Position numbers and translations under genes: made by a program. A stretch of DNA of 64,000 nt from Sediminibacter sp. Hel_I_10 (GTDB lineage: Bacteria; Bacteroidota; Bacteroidia; Flavobacteriales; Flavobacteriaceae), in contig NZ_JHZX01000001.1 in the NCBI RefSeq assembly GCF_000688335.1, forward strand, positions 434,001-498,000, in the 5' to 3' direction. Below, piece after piece: positions 17,437 to 26,578 of this stretch. The notes under the pieces are model-generated. The model did not search any database. It had not been told where the DNA came from and saw only the letters and a program-made list of their open reading frames with translations. Each line of letters starts with the position of its first letter. Position 1 is the stretch's first letter.

Positions 17437-18204
17437 TTATTTAGTACTCGCCTCTGCTCTACCAATAAAAACCTCAATGTTTTTAGCTTGGTCAGCATCA
17501 GAAAACTCATTCTGAATACGCTTGAAATAATCTAGAGCTTTATCTTTTTTACCTAATGTTAAAGCAACGTTTGCCGCTTTAAACAAATACATTGGTGTGG
17601 TATAATCATTTGTAGACGCCGAGATGGCTTGCTCATAATAGCCTAAAGCATCCTCTAATTGGTTTAACTGTACAAAGGCATCAGCAACGCCTCCTTTTGC
17701 AACAGGTCCCAATACGGCATCATCAGTTTCAAATTCACTTAAATATTGAACCGCTTTGGTATAATCCTTCAAGTTCAAATACGCCATACCAGCATAGTAG
17801 TTTGCTAAATTCCCTGCAGGAGTACTGCTATATTCTTCAGCAATATCAACCATTCCGTATTTACCTTCTCCTCCGTTGATGGCCAATGTATACAATGAAT
17901 CTTTAGATTCTCCTGTAACGGCTTCATCAAAATACTTTTGAGCGGTGTACATTTCGTTCATTGCCTCCTCGGCCTTAGGCCCAGCAACTAACTTATCATA
18001 ACCTAAATAGCCTAAAACTACTAAAGCGACAACCCCAATAATAATAAAGATCCCTTTTTGATTTTCACCAACCCAGTCTTCGGCTTTATTTGCGCCTTCG
18101 TCTAGACTATTAAAAACCTCTGCTGTTGTTGAGTTTTCTTCTTCAACCTCAATCTTTTCCTTTTCAGTTTTGGGTTTATATCCTCTTTTCTTGTATGATG
18201 CCAT
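17437..18204 (-). CDS. Membrane-anchored tetratricopeptide repeat protein
   Basis: 255 residues. A charged cytoplasmic start (Lys/Glu-rich) is followed by one transmembrane helix (KGIFIIIGVVALVVLGYLGY, about 49-68) and then four or so TPR helices: 'GNLANYYAGMAYLNLKDYTKAVQYL', 'GVADAFVQLNQLEDALGYYEQAI', 'LFKAANVALTLGKKDKALDYF'. The layout resembles YfgM-type periplasmic TPR chaperone partners. It is the promoter-proximal gene of the ribH-mutL-rhomboid cluster and diverges from recF. Confidence 0.85.
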   Translation of the reverse strand: MASYKKRGYKPKTEKEKIEVEEENSTTAEVFNSLDEGANKAEDWVGENQKGIFIIIGVVALVVLGYLGYDKLVAGPKAEEAMNEMYTAQKYFDEAVTGESKDSLYTLAINGGEGKYGMVDIAEEYSSTPAGNLANYYAGMAYLNLKDYTKAVQYLSEFETDDAVLGPVAKGGVADAFVQLNQLEDALGYYEQAISASTNDYTTPMYLFKAANVALTLGKKDKALDYFKRIQNEFSDADQAKNIEVFIGRAEASTK

Positions 18205-18223
18205 GATTCGTTATTTGTGCCCG

Positions 18224-18231
18224 CAAAAATA
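18224..18231 (-). promoter_or_regulatory. -7 element for TPR-ribH-mutL cluster
   Basis: On the minus strand the sequence is TATTTTTG, an exact match to the Bacteroidota -7 consensus TAnnTTTG, 20 bases before the start codon. I see no clear TTG at the usual -33 spacing. Confidence 0.5.
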
Positions 18232-18325
18232 AAATTTTTATTGGGATTTAAAAGGTAAATTATTTGTTATTTTTATGCCTTCTTGGTCTACCCAAGCCTT
18301 AAAACAGATATCTCCTCCCATTTTT

Positions 18326-19405
18326 ATGATTTTAAATACGCTAAGCCTTGTTAACTATAAAAATTTCGAAAGTGAAGATTTTGAATTTGACACCAAAATA
18401 AATTGCTTTGTTGGTGCAAATGGTGTAGGAAAAACCAATGTTTTGGACGCCATCTACTATTTATCCTTTGGAAAAAGCTACTTTAATCCCATTGCATCGC
18501 AAAATATCAATCACGATTCAGACTTTTTTGTGGTGGACGGTATTTTTGAGAAAAATGAGAAAAAAGAAAAGATTATCGTGTCTTTAAAACGCGGACAAAA
18601 GAAAATGATCAAGCGTAATGGGAAAGCTTATGAGCGATTTAGCGATCATATCGGGTTTATTCCCCTAGTCATTATTTCACCCGCCGACCGTGACCTCATC
18701 ATTGAGGGTAGCGTTACCCGAAGAAAATTTATAGACAGCGTCATTTCGCAGAGCAATAAAAGCTATTTGACCAATCTTATCAATTACAATAAGGTACTGG
18801 CACAGCGAAACGCATTACTGAAATATTTTGCCGTCAACAACACCTATAACGCGCAGACCATTGCGGTTTATAATGAACAGTTAAATACCTACGGAACGGA
18901 GATTTTTGAGATAAGAAGCGCCTTTCTTGAAACCTTTATCCCCATCTTTAAAGCAAGATATAAGGCCATAAGCAATAATAATGAAGCAGTTAATTTAATA
19001 TACGACTCACATCTATTTGAAAACAAGCTCAGTGATCTTCTAGCCAAAAACCTTAACAAAGATAAGGCCTTGCAGTATACAAGCGTCGGCATCCATAAAG
19101 ATGATCTTATTTTTGAAATTGAGTCGTACCCGATTAAAAAATTTGGTAGTCAAGGGCAGCAGAAATCCTTTTTAATCGCATTGAAATTGGCGCAATTTGA
19201 TTTTTTAAAAGAACAAAGTGGCGTTACTCCTCTATTGCTTTTAGACGATATCTTTGATAAATTAGATGAAAACCGTGTGGCACAAATTATTGGTCTAGTC
19301 GATGATGAAAATTTCGGACAATTATTTATTAGTGATACGCATGCTGAAAGAACCGAAAACGTGGTCAAACAAGTACATCAATCCTATAAGATTTTTAAAC
19401 TCTAA
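18326..19405 (+). CDS. recF: DNA replication and repair protein RecF
   Basis: 359 residues from the ATG at 18326 ([21 protein letters not shown]). Upstream in-frame codons back to 18275 do not look like RecF. It has Walker A GANGVGKT, the ABC signature-like '[18 protein letters not shown]' and Walker B '[12 protein letters not shown]', then the His switch '[12 protein letters not shown]'. RecF loads RecA at gapped DNA with RecO and RecR. It is followed closely by a small lipoprotein gene and a DUF721 gene, the latter probably acting in replication as well. Confidence 0.96.
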   Translation: MILNTLSLVNYKNFESEDFEFDTKINCFVGANGVGKTNVLDAIYYLSFGKSYFNPIASQNINHDSDFFVVDGIFEKNEKKEKIIVSLKRGQKKMIKRNGKAYERFSDHIGFIPLVIISPADRDLIIEGSVTRRKFIDSVISQSNKSYLTNLINYNKVLAQRNALLKYFAVNNTYNAQTIAVYNEQLNTYGTEIFEIRSAFLETFIPIFKARYKAISNNNEAVNLIYDSHLFENKLSDLLAKNLNKDKALQYTSVGIHKDDLIFEIESYPIKKFGSQGQQKSFLIALKLAQFDFLKEQSGVTPLLLLDDIFDKLDENRVAQIIGLVDDENFGQLFISDTHAERTENVVKQVHQSYKIFKL

Positions 19406-19414
19406 CTTCATATA

Positions 19415-19837
19415 ATGAATTACAAAAACCCCTTATTTTTAATCTTAACCTTAACGCTCTTTAGTTGCAGCAAAGACCCTGAAAGCCTCATCCCTCACTT
19501 AGATGGCTATTGGCAAATTGAAGAGGTTACACTTTCCGAAGGTGTTAAAAAAGAGTATAATTTTAGCGATACTATAGATTATATTGAAGTTACCGATAAT
19601 ATGAGCGGTTTCAGAAAAAAACTAAAACCCAATCTTTTTGGCAACTATGAGACCTCTAAAAGCATGGAAACCTTTGAGCTCAAAATTGAAAATGACAGTT
19701 TGAACATCTATTATAAAACCCCCTATTCGGCGTGGAAAGAAACGATTTTGAATGCCAACGAAAAGGAAATGCTCATCATAAATGCCAATAAAGATTTGTA
19801 CCTTTATAAGCATTATGAACCTATTGATATTAACTAG
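19415..19837 (+). CDS. Small lipoprotein, lipocalin-like
   Basis: 140 residues with a lipoprotein signal: hydrophobic 'NPLFLILTLTLFSC' and Cys at about 18, followed by SKDPES. The rest ('LDGYWQIEEVTLSEG...') begins with the G-x-W of lipocalin-like proteins and predicts mainly beta strands. It starts nine bases after recF and is presumably co-transcribed by position only. The function is unknown. Confidence 0.8.
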   Translation: MNYKNPLFLILTLTLFSCSKDPESLIPHLDGYWQIEEVTLSEGVKKEYNFSDTIDYIEVTDNMSGFRKKLKPNLFGNYETSKSMETFELKIENDSLNIYYKTPYSAWKETILNANEKEMLIINANKDLYLYKHYEPIDIN

Positions 19838-19872
19838 ATAAAGGCTATCGTCCTTGTTTTAAATCTCCAGTT

Positions 19873-20169
19873 ATGGCTAAACGACATAATGATAATATGC
19901 CCATAAGCGACATTCTCAAAGAATTTGTGGAATCTAACAAACTTCAAGCTGGTCTTGACAAAGTAGATGTTAGGGAAGCTTGGAACAAAATGATGGGCAA
20001 TGGCGTTAATAATTATACTACAGACGTTCAATTAGATAGAGACACTTTATACGTAGCCCTAAGTTCTAGCGTACTTCGCGAGGAGTTAAGTTATGGCAAA
20101 CAAAAAATTGTGGACATGCTCAACGAGTCTATTGGCAAAAACGTCATTAAAAAGCTTGTTTTAAGATAA
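19873..20169 (+). CDS. DUF721 domain protein (DciA-like)
   Basis: 98 residues. 'ISDILKEFVESNKLQAGLDKVDVREAWNKMMG' followed by 'VALSSSVLREELSYGKQKIVDMLNE' is the DUF721 pattern, in which the W at about 41 and the 'S..LR.EL' segment are conserved. DUF721 proteins include DciA, the ancestral loader of the replicative helicase. Its place after recF supports a replication role. Small size is normal for Bacteroidota. Confidence 0.85.
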   Translation: MAKRHNDNMPISDILKEFVESNKLQAGLDKVDVREAWNKMMGNGVNNYTTDVQLDRDTLYVALSSSVLREELSYGKQKIVDMLNESIGKNVIKKLVLR

Positions 20170-20252
20170 ACCCATTATTTTAGAACTTTCAATTAAATCA
20201 TCAGTACAACCTCTGCTCTTGAAATTTAAATTACACAACCTTTAGCATCCAC

Positions 20253-22661
20253 ATGAAAATTATAAAATTACTCCTCTCCCTAATTCTCGTAATTGGTGTT
20301 TTTTACGCTTTAAACACAAAGATAGGAAGCGCTCCCCCGATGGGAAAATTTCTAAATCCCACTACGGGAATTTGGCAGAATGATTCCGAAACCAATATTG
20401 ATGGCACTATTCAAATCGATGGTTTATTAGAGGATGTCACCGTGCATTATGATGAGCAACTCATCCCACATATTTTTGCACAAAATGATACAGATCTTTA
20501 CAGAGCTCAAGGCTTTGTGACCGCACAGCACCGATTATGGCAAATGGAATTTCAAACCTATGCCGCTGCTGGTCGTATTTCTGAAATTATTGGGGAAGGT
20601 GCCTTAGATTACGATCGCCAACAACGACGTATAGGTATGGGATACGGTGCTGAGCAAGCTTTGGAAAAAATGAAGGCAAGCCCTGAGTCGTTTAAGTTAG
20701 TGGAGGCCTATCGCGATGGCATTAATAGCTACATTAACCAACTTACAGATGCCGATTTGCCAGTAGAATACAAACTGCTCAACTACAAACCAGAATTATG
20801 GACAACCAAAAAAACAGCGCTATTACTTCAGTACATGACGAAGATGCTCGCTGGGCATGATAGTGATTTAGAATATACCAATGCGCTTCGTCTCTTCGGA
20901 AAAGCGAAGTTTGATTTACTTTTTCCAGACTTTTTTGATATCAACGATCCTGTGATTCCTAAAGATACGGATTGGAGCTATATTGATACAAAAATGACTG
21001 AAACTCCAAAGAGTGAACTACCATTAGATTCTATCGCAGAGACTATGGAGAAACCAAATCCAGACAACGGTAGCAATAATTGGGCTGTGTCTGGTAAAAG
21101 ATCTGCTTCTGGACATCCCATTCTTGCCAATGATCCTCATTTAGGACTCAACCTACCATCCATTTGGTTCGTCATGCAATTAAGCACACCTAATCAAAAT
21201 GTTATGGGTGCTACACTTCCTGGAGCTTTAGGTGTGATTTCAGGTTTTAACAATACAATTTCCTGGGGTGTAACCAATGCTACTAGAGACGTTTTAGATT
21301 GGTATAAAATTGAATTTAAAGACACTTCGAGATCTGCATACAAATATGACGATCAATGGAAAGCTAGCACTCTTAGAGTAGAGGAAATTAAAGTACGTGA
21401 TTCTGAAACCGTTTTAGACAGCGTGATCTACACCCATCATGGTCCGGTAAGTTATGACCATACTTTTAAAGGTGATAATGAACGTGCAGGATATGCAATG
21501 AAGTGGATAGGGCATCTTGGAGGCAATAGTCAGCTCACCTTTTTAGAACTTAACAAGGCCAAAAACTACAACGATTATACAAAAGCCTTAAAGCATTTTA
21601 TTGCTCCAGCTCAAAATTTTGTATTCGCATCAACCCAAGGTGATATAGCACTTTGGGTACAAGGTCTTTTTCCAAACAAATGGAAAGGTCAAGGAAAATT
21701 TTTAATGGATGGCAGCAAGTCTTATAACGACTGGCAAAGTTTTATTCCTATGGAATTTAATGCACACACAAAAAACCCTGAACGCGGCTTTGTGAGTTCT
21801 GCCAACCAGCACCCCGTTGATGAGAACTATCCTTTTTATGTTTTTAACGACGGATACGAAACCTATAGAAATCGCGTGATCAATGATTTTCTGGGAAGCA
21901 AGAACAACATCACTGTAGAGGACTTCAAGTCCCTTCATAACAACAACTATAATTTAAAGGCTGCTGAACTCTTACCATTTATCTTTGAAACGATGGATGT
22001 GTCAACTTTGACTTCCGAAGAAAAAGAAATCTACGCTCAAATACAAGCTTGGGATTTTAACAATACTATTGAGGCTTTGGGACCAAGTATTTGGGATATG
22101 TGGTGGACTAAACTCTACGATCTCACTTGGGATGAATTTGATGTAGAAAATGTGGCGCTTGAAGCTCCTTTTACCTACCAAACCATTTATTTACTTAAAA
22201 ATGATTCTGAAAATGAGTTTATGGATGTTGTTTCTACCCCAGAGAGAGAAACCGCTAAGGACCTATTTTTAACTACCTTTAAGGCTACAGCACAAGAACT
22301 TCTCGAGTGGGAATCTAAACATGGAGATTATAATTGGCAAGCCTATAAAGCGACTTATGCTGGGCACTTGCTACAAGGTTTACCTGCATTTTCACGTTTT
22401 AACCTACCGATTGGTGGTGGACGCAGCATTGTAAACGCCACATCTGAAAATCATGGGCCATCATGGCGCATGATTGTTGAAATGAGCTCGCCGCCAGTAG
22501 CCCTAGGAATCTATCCGGGAGGTCAATCTGGCAATCCAGGAAGTCGTTATTATGATAATTTTATTGATGATTGGGCTGCAGGAAATTACCATCAATTGCT
22601 GTTCTTACAGAATTATAAGAGTAACGAAAACATAATTGCCACACAAACTTTGACCAAATGA
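20253..22661 (+). CDS. Penicillin acylase family N-terminal nucleophile hydrolase
   Basis: 802 residues. The N-terminus has a single hydrophobic segment (signal or anchor). The alpha chain includes 'VTAQHRLWQMEF'. Autoprocessing should occur before Ser274 in 'DNGSNNWAVSG', which then becomes the free N-terminal nucleophile of the beta chain. 'NDPHLGLNLPSIWF' and 'GFNNTISWGVTNATRDVLDWY' follow, as in this family. Such enzymes hydrolyse amide bonds of beta-lactams or N-acyl homoserine lactones; the natural substrate here is unknown. It overlaps the next gene by four bases. Confidence 0.93.
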   Translation: MKIIKLLLSLILVIGVFYALNTKIGSAPPMGKFLNPTTGIWQNDSETNIDGTIQIDGLLEDVTVHYDEQLIPHIFAQNDTDLYRAQGFVTAQHRLWQMEFQTYAAAGRISEIIGEGALDYDRQQRRIGMGYGAEQALEKMKASPESFKLVEAYRDGINSYINQLTDADLPVEYKLLNYKPELWTTKKTALLLQYMTKMLAGHDSDLEYTNALRLFGKAKFDLLFPDFFDINDPVIPKDTDWSYIDTKMTETPKSELPLDSIAETMEKPNPDNGSNNWAVSGKRSASGHPILANDPHLGLNLPSIWFVMQLSTPNQNVMGATLPGALGVISGFNNTISWGVTNATRDVLDWYKIEFKDTSRSAYKYDDQWKASTLRVEEIKVRDSETVLDSVIYTHHGPVSYDHTFKGDNERAGYAMKWIGHLGGNSQLTFLELNKAKNYNDYTKALKHFIAPAQNFVFASTQGDIALWVQGLFPNKWKGQGKFLMDGSKSYNDWQSFIPMEFNAHTKNPERGFVSSANQHPVDENYPFYVFNDGYETYRNRVINDFLGSKNNITVEDFKSLHNNNYNLKAAELLPFIFETMDVSTLTSEEKEIYAQIQAWDFNNTIEALGPSIWDMWWTKLYDLTWDEFDVENVALEAPFTYQTIYLLKNDSENEFMDVVSTPERETAKDLFLTTFKATAQELLEWESKHGDYNWQAYKATYAGHLLQGLPAFSRFNLPIGGGRSIVNATSENHGPSWRMIVEMSSPPVALGIYPGGQSGNPGSRYYDNFIDDWAAGNYHQLLFLQNYKSNENIIATQTLTK

Positions 22662-23014
22662 AAAAAATAAGCATCAATTTTATAATGACAGTATTTTTGG
22701 CGATAATTTTATCACTGTTTTTACCATGGTGGTCTGTAATGATTGCTGGCTTTATTTCGGCTCTTTTTTTTAGCCTAAGTAAAGCTTCGGTGTTTTTTGT
22801 ACCATTTTTAGCCATACTTTTATTTTGGTCCCTCTATGCTTTTGTTGTGAGTGCAAACAATGATTTTATATTGGCTCAAAAGATTGCCGTATTACTACCC
22901 TTAAGTGGAAATCCTTATCTATTGATTTTAGTCACAGGACTAATAGGTGGATTAGCCGCAGGAATAGCAGCCATTTTCGGGAAACAATGCAATGTTGTAT
23001 TTGTAAAACGCTAA
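22658..23014 (+). CDS. Small integral membrane protein
   Basis: 118 residues, almost wholly hydrophobic, with about four transmembrane helices ('FIMTVFLAIILSLFLPWWSVMI', 'FFVPFLAILLFWSLYAFVV', 'LLILVTGLIGGLAAGIAAIFG'). I do not recognise a named family. The four-base overlap (ATGA) with the penicillin acylase gene suggests coupled translation. Confidence 0.75.
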   Translation: MKKISINFIMTVFLAIILSLFLPWWSVMIAGFISALFFSLSKASVFFVPFLAILLFWSLYAFVVSANNDFILAQKIAVLLPLSGNPYLLILVTGLIGGLAAGIAAIFGKQCNVVFVKR

Positions 23015-23049
23015 TCAGTTACAAAGCTAGATCATAGCTATATATCAAT

Positions 23050-23082
23050 AAAAAAGCGAAGCCGTAAGGCCTCGCTTTTTTA
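23050..23082. terminator. Bidirectional terminator between convergent genes
   Basis: AAAAAGCGA / TCGCTTTTT arms with an inner GCC-GTAA-GGC hairpin, flanked by A-run and T-run, so it can serve both the membrane protein gene (+) and the M4 peptidase gene (-). Confidence 0.85.
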
Positions 23083-23106
23083 TTATAAATGATTAAAATA
23101 AAGTGT

Positions 23107-25665
23107 TTATTGTTTTATAAGTTTAAACGTTGATTCTGACGAATCGCTTCTTACTTGCATAAAATACATTCCTGAGCTCACGTTGTTTAAATCTATTAAA
23201 ATTTCGTCTCCAGAGTAAGATAAATCCAATTGCTTAATCATTCTACCATTAATATCAAAAATGGCAGCAGACTTCAAATCAATAGTATTTGATTTTTTAA
23301 TGGTAAACTGTCCAGAAGAAGGGTTTGGAAATATTTCAATATCATTTTTAAGACTTAAATCTGAAACGGCTAAAGTTTCCGCAGTACAATTGTAAACGGC
23401 TATATTATCCAAAAACCATCCCAATCTGCCGTTACAACCATCGGTACCTAGTTCCCATCGAAACTGTATGGCATCATTTGCGTTTGCTCCTAAAACAGAG
23501 AGATCAATCACACTCGTACCCCAACTTCCTGTAAGTGACCCACCATCGGTTCCTGTGAAAGCTTCTTCACCTTCCATAGGGTTGTCATTACCTTGATTCG
23601 CAGGGTTAATAGCATCATTATATGGATTTACAGTAAACGCTGTACTTGGTATGATGAGCCAATCTTCATCATTCAATTTATATTTTAAATTTCCACCATC
23701 CCAATTGTTTTCAGTAGCCACAAAATGCTCAAATGCCATATCAAAATGACCGGTTTCTATATTTGGCAGACTAATTATAGGGCTTTCTAAACGCATAATG
23801 CCATTTTCTAAGTCGCTACTACAATTACCTATAATAGGATCTGCAGCAAATATGGCGTTTCCTGTTTGCTCTCCTGGTAAATTCCCTACTACAATCCACG
23901 AGCGAGGGTTCCAAGTATCCTCATTCACGGGTAACTCGTCAAAAGTCCAACCTTCTGTACCTGCTTCCCAATCTTCAAAAAATGCACGCCCTGTAGTTGC
24001 TGCTCCACATAATGGATCTGATGCTGCAAGTAGTGGCATATAATCACAAGCATCCGGGTTGACTCTCATCTCAACCGCTAGCATGGCATTAACCACTTGC
24101 TGGACATCTGCCTCTGTAATGATTTCACCAGATAATCCTGAAGGAAATTCAGTTGTGGATATTCCTTCTAAATTCATACCCAGCAAGTCAATAGCAGACG
24201 CTTCTAGAGCATCGGCTAAATCTGAAAATCCACTTGTTGGCATTAAATAGACGTTCTGTGCTCGCCAGAAAATGTGAGCTGCCTTGGTAAAGCCAAGAGC
24301 ATTCATGGTTTGTCCGTTATAAGTTCCACCATCCACTAATAGTGCATAGGCATGGTTAGGTATTCCTGAATTAGAATGCACTCCACCAGAATCTTGTTCC
24401 CCACATCGGTATTGACCATCGGTTACTTTACCAGGATCATTATTACATGGCGGGTTCCACAAATCACGAATAGGCGACCCAAAAGCCGTGGCATCTTCTC
24501 CAATTCTCCATCGATCAGAACTATTACAGCCCTCTCTAAGCGATAAATCCTCATCCTCATCTCTATAACTATTTAGGATATCTACGGTTTCACCCCAAAT
24601 ATCAGAATAAGACTCATTGATAGCTCCCGCTTGATACGCATAGATGAGTCCGCTAGTATATTGTGTGTAAGCATGCCCCCATTCGTGAGCAATAACATCA
24701 TCTGAAGCGGTTCCTGAACAATAATTTGCGGTTACTCCATTCCAATTTGCATTAGGACAATCAATTCCGGGACTATTATTAATAGTCAACATTGAAATAC
24801 CTGCGCCGTTATAAGAATCATATCCAAATGTATTATTGAATAAATGATAAATATGGCCTGAGGCAGCGACTTCATTTTGTTGCCATACATCTAAATCCCC
24901 CGGAAACGCATCTCCTTCCTGCCATACTTGATTATTAAAATCCCCCTCATAAACAGCTCTTTCCAAGGCATGGGCGATGCCTGTAAATTGCTCTACTAAA
25001 TTTCCTGTGTAAGAGTTAATATAAAGAAACTCTCGTACGTCTACATTGTTTCTAATTTCAACTTCATATACCAAATAATTAGAAATAAGAGTGCCTTGAG
25101 CTAATCCCTTAGGGAAAACAAGCAATCGGTTTTCAAATATTTTCAATGGCTCCCCAGAATTGTTTATCTGTTGATCATTTATAAGATTAAAGGCTTTTGC
25201 TCCGGCATCTTCCATTGTTAAATTAGGCGCTACTTCTAATTTTATATTAGGGATGACATTACCATTAATGGCTGTTAATTCTAAATTTTTATTGAAATGA
25301 AACCGTAATTGACCATCATACACAGGAACTCCATTATATTTTTGTTTAAAAATAACGTGTTTCAATCCGTAATTATCCGTGATTATTTTTTCAAAAATAA
25401 AATGCTCATTAACATCTGCGATGCCATATATGCCAACGTAACGTTCTAGAAAGGACATCGCCTTTTGTGTTGCATTGCCACCTTTGAGCACTAAGGGCTG
25501 AGCAGCAGGAAACTTCACAAAGTCAATAATGCCGCTATTTGAATTGATCGTTAATGTTGCATTCGTAGTGTTTTTAAAATAATCAATCGCATCGCTAGAC
25601 TTTTGAGCTTGGACTATATTGATGAGAAATATGGAGTAAAAAAGATATAGGGCTGATTTCTTCAA
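23107..25665 (-). CDS. Secreted M4 family zinc metallopeptidase with T9SS type A sorting domain
   Basis: 852 residues. The signal peptide (1-20) ends VQA-QKSS. An FTP/PepSY-type propeptide (about 25-230) precedes the thermolysin-like catalytic domain, with zinc ligands H327 and H331 in HEWGH, catalytic E328 and third ligand E351 in 'AINESYSD'. A jelly-roll-like module (about 565-770) and a type A sorting domain ('IFPNPSSGQFTI...GMYFMQV') follow. The enzyme should cross the outer membrane by the type IX system and degrade extracellular protein. Confidence 0.95.
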   Translation of the reverse strand: MKKSALYLFYSIFLINIVQAQKSSDAIDYFKNTTNATLTINSNSGIIDFVKFPAAQPLVLKGGNATQKAMSFLERYVGIYGIADVNEHFIFEKIITDNYGLKHVIFKQKYNGVPVYDGQLRFHFNKNLELTAINGNVIPNIKLEVAPNLTMEDAGAKAFNLINDQQINNSGEPLKIFENRLLVFPKGLAQGTLISNYLVYEVEIRNNVDVREFLYINSYTGNLVEQFTGIAHALERAVYEGDFNNQVWQEGDAFPGDLDVWQQNEVAASGHIYHLFNNTFGYDSYNGAGISMLTINNSPGIDCPNANWNGVTANYCSGTASDDVIAHEWGHAYTQYTSGLIYAYQAGAINESYSDIWGETVDILNSYRDEDEDLSLREGCNSSDRWRIGEDATAFGSPIRDLWNPPCNNDPGKVTDGQYRCGEQDSGGVHSNSGIPNHAYALLVDGGTYNGQTMNALGFTKAAHIFWRAQNVYLMPTSGFSDLADALEASAIDLLGMNLEGISTTEFPSGLSGEIITEADVQQVVNAMLAVEMRVNPDACDYMPLLAASDPLCGAATTGRAFFEDWEAGTEGWTFDELPVNEDTWNPRSWIVVGNLPGEQTGNAIFAADPIIGNCSSDLENGIMRLESPIISLPNIETGHFDMAFEHFVATENNWDGGNLKYKLNDEDWLIIPSTAFTVNPYNDAINPANQGNDNPMEGEEAFTGTDGGSLTGSWGTSVIDLSVLGANANDAIQFRWELGTDGCNGRLGWFLDNIAVYNCTAETLAVSDLSLKNDIEIFPNPSSGQFTIKKSNTIDLKSAAIFDINGRMIKQLDLSYSGDEILIDLNNVSSGMYFMQVRSDSSESTFKLIKQ

Positions 25666-25680
25666 AGGTGTTTTTTTTTA

Positions 25681-25709
25681 CGAATTTAATAATATAAATA
25701 GGCTCCAAA
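25681..25709 (-). promoter_or_regulatory. Promoter of the M4 peptidase gene
   Basis: Minus strand: TTTG (25709-25706), 17 bases, TAAATTCG (25688-25681). This is one base off the TAnnTTTG consensus, with correct spacing, and puts the transcript start a few bases before the start codon region. Confidence 0.6.
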
Positions 25710-25779
25710 TGAGCATTTAGGTCAGTTTGTCGTTAAAAACCCGCTATCCTATCAACTTAGCATCAGTTTAGATAAATAA

Positions 25780-25811
25780 AAAAGCCCATAACAACTAAGT
25801 TATGGGCTTTT
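25780..25811 (-). terminator. Terminator of ndk
   Basis: AAAAGCCCATAAC and GTTATGGGCTTTT, a 13-bp perfect stem with a six-base loop, just past the ndk stop codon. T-rich on both sides. Confidence 0.85.
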
Positions 25812-25831
25812 AAAACTATGCGTGGATGTTC

Positions 25832-26251
25832 TTAAAATTGCTCTCTTCCTGAAAAATGAAATGCACTTTCAATAGCAGCATTTTCATCGCTATCACTTCC
25901 GTGAACAGCATTTTCACCGATAGATGCAGCATATAATTTTCTAATAGTTCCCTCAGCAGCATCTTCTGGATTGGTAGCACCAATTAAGGTTCTAAAATCT
26001 TCAACAGCGTTGTCTTTTTCTAAGACAGCTGCTACTATTGGCCCTCTGGTCATATACTCTACCAATTCTCCAAAAAACGGTCTTTCGTTATGTACAGCAT
26101 AAAAGTTCTGAGCATCAGAAGTAGTCATCTGAGTAAGCTTCATCGCTACGATTCTAAAACCGGAAGCCGTGATTTTTTCTAAAATTGCACCAATATTCCC
26201 TTTCTCAACAGAATCTGGTTTAAGCATTGTAAATGTTCTATTTGTTGCCAT
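25832..26251 (-). CDS. ndk: Nucleoside diphosphate kinase
   Basis: 139 residues from the ATG at 26251 ([19 protein letters not shown]). A longer in-frame reading to 26374 adds residues foreign to the family and crosses a good promoter, so I reject it. Active-site His is in the family '[20 protein letters not shown]' segment (NxxHGSD). It balances nucleoside triphosphate pools. The gene is single, with its own promoter and terminator. Confidence 0.97.
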   Translation of the reverse strand: MATNRTFTMLKPDSVEKGNIGAILEKITASGFRIVAMKLTQMTTSDAQNFYAVHNERPFFGELVEYMTRGPIVAAVLEKDNAVEDFRTLIGATNPEDAAEGTIRKLYAASIGENAVHGSDSDENAAIESAFHFSGREQF

Positions 26252-26268
26252 TTCGTTTAAATTTTGTG

Positions 26269-26298
26269 CAAAATTAAACCAATTAACTTCAAATCCAA
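26269..26298 (-). promoter_or_regulatory. Promoter of ndk
   Basis: Minus strand: TTG (26298-26296), 19 bases, TAATTTTG (26276-26269), an exact TAnnTTTG match. The leader would be only about 12 bases. Its position inside the extended reading frame supports the shorter ndk start. Confidence 0.7.
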
Positions 26299-26544
26299 GA
26301 TTAATAGTATTGAATTGATTCAATGCGAATGACGAAACAAACCATACACTCTTAAAGTCACAACACAAAAGCAATCAAACCTAGACACTGCTCTCAATAC
26401 GAAACCTCATCTTGAGTTAGGATTCTCGCACAAACCATTGCATACAAACCTAGTATCAAAACACTCTGAAACAATCCGTTTTCAACTTTTTCTATATCCT
26501 ATTCTTAAACCGTTAATTTTAGGCAAAAGTAAATGAGTAATATC
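26299..26544. other. Intergenic region between divergent ndk and DHH gene
   Basis: Together with the two promoters this makes a 327-base gap. Apart from the promoters described, I see no coding sequence, hairpin or repeat in it. Confidence 0.6.
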
Positions 26545-26572
26545 TTGAATTTACTATTAAATTGTATCTTCG
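26545..26572 (+). promoter_or_regulatory. Promoter of DHH phosphoesterase-gldI genes, probably leaderless
   Basis: TTG (26545-26547), 17 bases, TATCTTCG (26565-26572). The start codon is at 26579, only six bases past the -7 box, so the transcript probably begins at or next to the AUG. Confidence 0.7.
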
Positions 26573-26578
26573 CAGCGT

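Noticed and set aside
26252-26374. 41-residue N-terminal extension of ndk
   Set aside because: The extension has no family counterpart and spans a consensus promoter; the internal ATG gives the standard 139-residue enzyme.
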